Source of the DNA: Erodium maritimum
Taxonomy: Eukaryota > Streptophyta > Magnoliopsida > Geraniales > Geraniaceae
Length of the DNA stretch: 64,000 nucleotides
Reading direction: 5' to 3'
Assembly: GCA_963921825.1 (NCBI GenBank)
Contig: OY997592.1
Coordinates: 18,851,432-18,915,431 of the forward strand
Shown: piece after piece, positions 60,481 to 64,000 of the stretch
Layout: each line of letters begins with the position of its first letter
Position numbering within the stretch: the stretch's first letter is position 1
Position numbers and translations under genes: made by a program
Notes under the pieces: model-generated
What the model was told of the DNA's origin: nothing
Databases searched by the model: none
What the model saw: the letters and a program-made list of their open reading frames with translations, nothing else

Positions 60481-62332
60481 CAGACACAAACAAATCAATC
60501 AACCTACGGGCACAACCAAAAGCCACAAGTATTTCTAATGTCGATACGTTTATTGATCCTACGACACTACTAAGTGTCACATGCATTTCTATTGTTCGAT
60601 ACGTTCACGTATCCTACGACACCACTAGGTGTCGCTTGCCTTTCTATTGTTCGATAAATTTACTTATCCTACGACACCCAAGTGTCACATGCATTTCTAC
60701 TGTTAACTTTCCCTATTCAGGGCCGAAATCCGGCTACTTTTCCCTACCTCGTAACGCTTTCCCAAAAGTCCACGCCCAAGCTCCGGCGTGCTCGCGATCA
60801 CTCGCCTAACCTCCCCTTTCCGCGGTCGGCGGCACGATCTAATACGAACACAATTAAAACACTTTTTAAGTTTGCAGGAAAAGCTGAATTTTAAAGAATT
60901 AGACGCCCAAACGCAACCCCGGTAATGCCGATCACTCCCAAACTTCCCAATTACTCGACATTGTCAACAATGGGCCCGGAAAGGCCCGATTCGCCCGGCT
61001 CGGCGAATCTGCCCGAGATCGGAAAACGCCCTTCCAAGGCTCCGAAAATTCCCGTTTTCGTTTCTACGATCTTAGAATAATTCAAGGGTTCCAATGCAAT
61101 CGATGGAATCAATTTTCGACTTCCGAGCGATTTAATTCGCGTTTAAAGTTTCTAAACCCGAAATTTCCAACTTCACAATTTAATTCCATAATTCGTTCCG
61201 GTGTGAATTATCGATTCGGGGATCGTCCAAAACCACCCGAACACGAAAAACCCGAGGCCCGGGCAAGTGGGCCCCACACGGCCCCAAAGGAAAAATTTCC
61301 TTTTCGCCCCAAAACGTTCCTAACGAACCCCAAACCTCAACCATTCATCTTTAAACCCATCTTAAACAAAACCCAACCTTAATCAAACCGTTTAAACTCA
61401 AACCCTAAATTTCAAACATACCAAAACGAGAAAAAACTGGGTTCTCGTCGTAGGGAATGAGGAGGGGAGTTCGAATCTTCAACCGTTGAGACGATCCGTC
61501 GGTTGGATCATCGTGAAATCGCAAAACCCTAACCCTTTTTCTTTTTTTTCTTTTCCTTCTCTCCTTCTCCTTCTTCTCTCTTTTTTCGCTCTACTCCTTC
61601 TCTTCTTTTTTTGATTTGGCCGACACTATCACTTCTCTTCCCTTTTGTTTTGTTCAAAAATAACAACTACTACCTCTTAGTTACTAAACTACCACTCATA
61701 CTTCTTTTTCTTTAATTTAAAATCCAACCACCACCACATTTCTGACAAGTGTCTTGTGGGTCCCAACCTTTAGAAAAGTATCTTTGTAGATATTTTTCTG
61801 TTAGATTCGCGAAATTCGGCCGTCTCGGGCCTCGAACGGGCCCATTTTCCAAGAAATTACTAAACTTCACGTGCTGCAAGGAAACGGCCCAACTAAGACC
61901 GCTGTAACGACGGCTAAGCTTTTCGGATCCAAAAAGAGCCTCGAACAGACCAAAACGTCGCTCGGTTGCCTTTTCCGGCAAAAAGTCAACCTCTCCCAAA
62001 TTGGTCAAAAGTTGTCCTGAGTTCCCCAGAACTCACTTTGGTGGATATCGGGGTCAACTTAAGTCCGATATGACCCTCAGGGTCAAACTTAGATTCATTT
62101 AGGTGTCTGTCCCGAAATTTTAAATTTTCCTGTTTTTCGCCGATTTGACTGGCGTTGACCGGGAGCGGTTCTTACAAAGCCAGTGAGCTCCGTTGGTGGT
62201 CAGCATCTTCTTCGCAGCAACCGGAGAACCCAGTGGGTTCTGCTCCACGAGTTCCGATAGTGGAGGAAGGCGATGGAAGAGTTGAGGGCAGTGGAGGCGA
62301 GATGAGATCAGATCTTAGTTGAGGCTATGGGT

Positions 62333-62980
62333 TAGGGATGGAAAAATAACACGAACCCGACGTACCCTACCTGATCGGGTAGGGTATTGACCGGGTATTT
62401 TTTTAACCGGGTAGGGTATTACCCGTTGATCGGGTACATTGACCGAGTACGGGAAGGGTTTGGGTTTGGCCTTACCCGTCCCAAACCCTACCCGATCCTA
62501 TATGTATATATATATATAAATAAATAAGTTCACAATTATAAACCTAATAATAAGTCAATTATAATTAAAAAGTTGTATGGTCATAACTCATAAGTCCATA
62601 ATACCATACAATTCATTTGGATTTATTGATCATCGAAAAGAAAAACTTGAAAAGGATTACTTTTGCTTGGTTGCTTCTTGATTTTAGAGTTGTTGTATGT
62701 TGAGACTTGAGATGTGGAAAAATTTCTTAAGTTTCATTTTTTTTTGGCTACTTAAATTTAAATGGAATGGTTACTTAGTTCCCAATTTTTTTGTCTTATA
62801 ATCCACATATCATATGAACAAGTCGGGTAGGGTAATACCCGACCCGAACGGGTAGAGATCGGGTAGGGTATTGACTGGGTATTGATCGGGTATGGGTAGG
62901 GTACGGGTATTAGGTATGAAAATCGGGTAGGGTACGGGTATCACAAAATCTGACCCATACCCTACCCATTGCCATCCCTA
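62333..62980. mobile_element. hAT-type MITE, 648 bp, target duplication CTATGGGT
   Basis: It starts TAGGGATGGAAAAATAAC and ends CATTGCCATCCCTA, so the terminal repeat is TAGGGATGG. The eight bases on each side (62325-62332 and 62981-62988) are both CTATGGGT. The subterminal regions are packed with GGGTAGGGTAT, GGGTATTGACCGGG and inverse copies. The middle is AT-rich without genes. Confidence 0.93.
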
Positions 62981-62988
62981 CTATGGGT

Positions 62989-63889
62989 TGAGGCCGTCAG
63001 AGCGGATCTGGTCGGTGCGAGTCTTGAGGCCGAAGTCAGAGACATTGAGCTCCGACGATGGTGGTGAAACCGGATTTGGATAGTCCTTGATGGCGAAAAT
63101 GATGGTGTTGGGGACAAGAAGAAGAGCTTTAATGAGACTTGAAGGAGAGTGGCGATGATGATGAAGCCGGATTAGGGTTGTGAGAAGTACATAAAAGAGA
63201 CTGAATCAAAAGGGAATAAGTAGAGGTTAGGGTTTTAAGATAAAGGGCAAATATGGTCATTTTCTGAAGAAAAAAAGGGTCATGTGCTTCACAGATGATC
63301 ATTTTCCGTCCACAAATAAACGGAAAATTAACGGCGGGTATGATCATAACCGAACAAATATGTTTCACTATCGACCTAATTGATCCGTTAATGATGAATT
63401 TTTCTATGTTGGTGGCCCTGGTGCCCAGTGCCGCACATGATCATGTTGCTTACCCAACTAGGTTGGTCTGACGCACCACCTCTCAGTTAGGGGGGGGCGG
63501 GGTGTTGGGGGGATGTCGTTGCTGTTGTCTCGAATACGAAGGTGTATGTCACCGCAGTCATTGTGTGTTCTCCATCACTACAACTTTTCTCTACGGTTTC
63601 AAAAAATAGAGAGAACAGGGCCCTTTTTTTAAACGTGTAGACATATGTGTTTTTATTAATAATATCGATTGATCATCACAAAAGTTACAGAAGTAGGATA
63701 AAATACCATGAGTTCTAGAATATGTCCGAGACCCCCGTAGAGCTCCCAGCGCTCTTGGACCCGTAAAAAAATTTACTTTGAATCTTAGACAATCTAGAAT
63801 AATAACGTAAGAAGATTTGAAACAAAAAAAATACAAACAAAAGTAAATCATCTGATGATCGAAATTTCCTAAGGACCCTTGAGAAGAGT
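62989..63889. other. Unassigned stretch
   Basis: 62989-63400 continues the purine-rich sequence interrupted by the hAT MITE. A G/C homopolymer-rich patch is at 63490-63515. CACTACAACTTTTCT at 63576 resembles a CACTA terminus but no partner is seen. No gene was recognised. Confidence 0.4.
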
Positions 63890-64000
63890 TGTAATAACCA
63901 CTCCCGGTCAACGCCAGTCAAATCGGCGAAAAACTGGAAAATTTAAATTTTTTAGACAGACACTTAAATGAACCTAAATTTGACCTCGAGGGTCATACCA
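63890..64000 (-). mobile_element. Inverted 3' end of a second family L2 LTR, cut by the window end
   Basis: The reverse complement of this stretch matches the last 130 or so bases of the 3.1-kb LTR (shared TCGCCGATTTGACTGGCGTT, GACCGGGAG(C/T)GGTT, TTACA end). The LTR terminus is at 63890. Whether it is solo or part of a full element cannot be told. Confidence 0.85.

Larger units (their letters stand above)
59096..62176. mobile_element. Solo LTR (family L2), 3,081 bp, target duplication AAGCC
   Basis: It begins TGTCACGCCCCGAATTC and ends GGAGCGGTTCTTACA. The five bases on each side (59091-59095 and 62177-62181) are both AAGCC. There is no coding domain inside; minus-strand frames at 59279-59803 and 59862-60586 arise from GC content and tandem repeats. 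Very long LTRs with this start recall Ty3/Gypsy Tat/Ogre-type elements, which is inference. The first 79 bases are duplicated in tandem. A second copy of its 3' end lies inverted at 63890-64000. Confidence 0.9.

Noticed and set aside
59862..60586. Long minus-strand frames (187 and 151 aa) with repeating CLWGVEPVYYC-like peptides
   Set aside because: They are translations of a 57-bp tandem repeat inside a solo LTR; because 57 is divisible by three every frame stays open. Not genes.
62370..62950. GGGTAGGGTA arrays as interstitial telomere repeats
   Set aside because: The plant telomere unit is TTTAGGG; these words differ and are bounded by hAT MITE ends with a target duplication.
56063..63420. 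One large MULE spanning the RRM retroposon, the LTR and the hAT MITE
   Set aside because: The left end near 56066 has no inverted partner near 63400 on direct comparison, so a single parent element could not be supported.
63576..63615. CACTACAACTTTTCT as the terminus of another CACTA element
   Set aside because: Only one end is visible, no inverted partner or three-base duplication could be found, and the match to the usual CACTACAAGAAAA is partial.

Overview
The window is a transposon-dense stretch of a flowering-plant nuclear genome. The evidence for a plant is a multi-exon serine carboxypeptidase-like gene with GT-AG introns, L1-type LINEs with plant zf-RVT and RNase H tails, CACTA, PIF/Harbinger, MULE and hAT families, Copia remnants and large solo LTRs. 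The species cannot be named from the sequence. Only one clearly intact host gene is visible: the + strand clade II serine carboxypeptidase-like gene at 27361-30192, with ten exons and 473 codons. Nearly everything else is mobile DNA, much of it nested.

Layout. 1-11 kb: two decayed PIF/Harbinger transposase genes (285-752 minus; 7915-9243 plus) and a patchwork of LINE ORF2 fragments (2.8-6.9 kb), with two GC-rich LINE ORF1-like blocks (2.0-2.8 and 9.6-11 kb). 12.3-18.4 kb: a minus-strand LINE (endonuclease, RT, zf-RVT, RNase H) split by a 1.69-kb solo LTR with target-site duplication AAAAG. 18.4-19.3 kb: palindromic elements seated in TA microsatellites. 19.4-22.1 kb: a second LINE split by a relative of the same LTR (duplication GTGGC). 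22.5-26.8 kb: a plus-strand RNase H LINE carrying a hAT MITE (duplication CCTATGGC). 27.3-30.3 kb: the carboxypeptidase gene. 31-37 kb: unidentified retroelement-like DNA, a SINE fragment, a third truncated LTR, an antisense Copia fragment and a LINE tail. 37.2-43.3 kb: two MULE-type MITEs and a cluster of TA-seated foldback elements. 44-47 kb: two non-autonomous retroposons with long target-site duplications and a possible lone host exon. 47-48.5 kb: four more TA-seated elements. 48.5-56 kb: a minus-strand LINE tail, a MITE, and a CACTA TNP2 relic interrupted by a 1.83-kb long-TIR MULE with a GC-rich core. 56.6-58.6 kb: a retroposon encoding only an RRM and AT-hook ORF1. 59-64 kb: a 3.08-kb solo LTR with tandem repeats, a hAT MITE, and the inverted end of another LTR of the same family.

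The most unusual signal is the set of at least nine foldback elements, in at least three unrelated-core families, inserted in TA runs. They share a terminal motif resembling ATCAGGTACAAACC, and one family repeatedly carries ACGT-core (G-box-like and TGACGTCA) motifs. Their site preference resembles what is described for rice Micron elements. No encoded machinery for them is visible here, so how they move is open.
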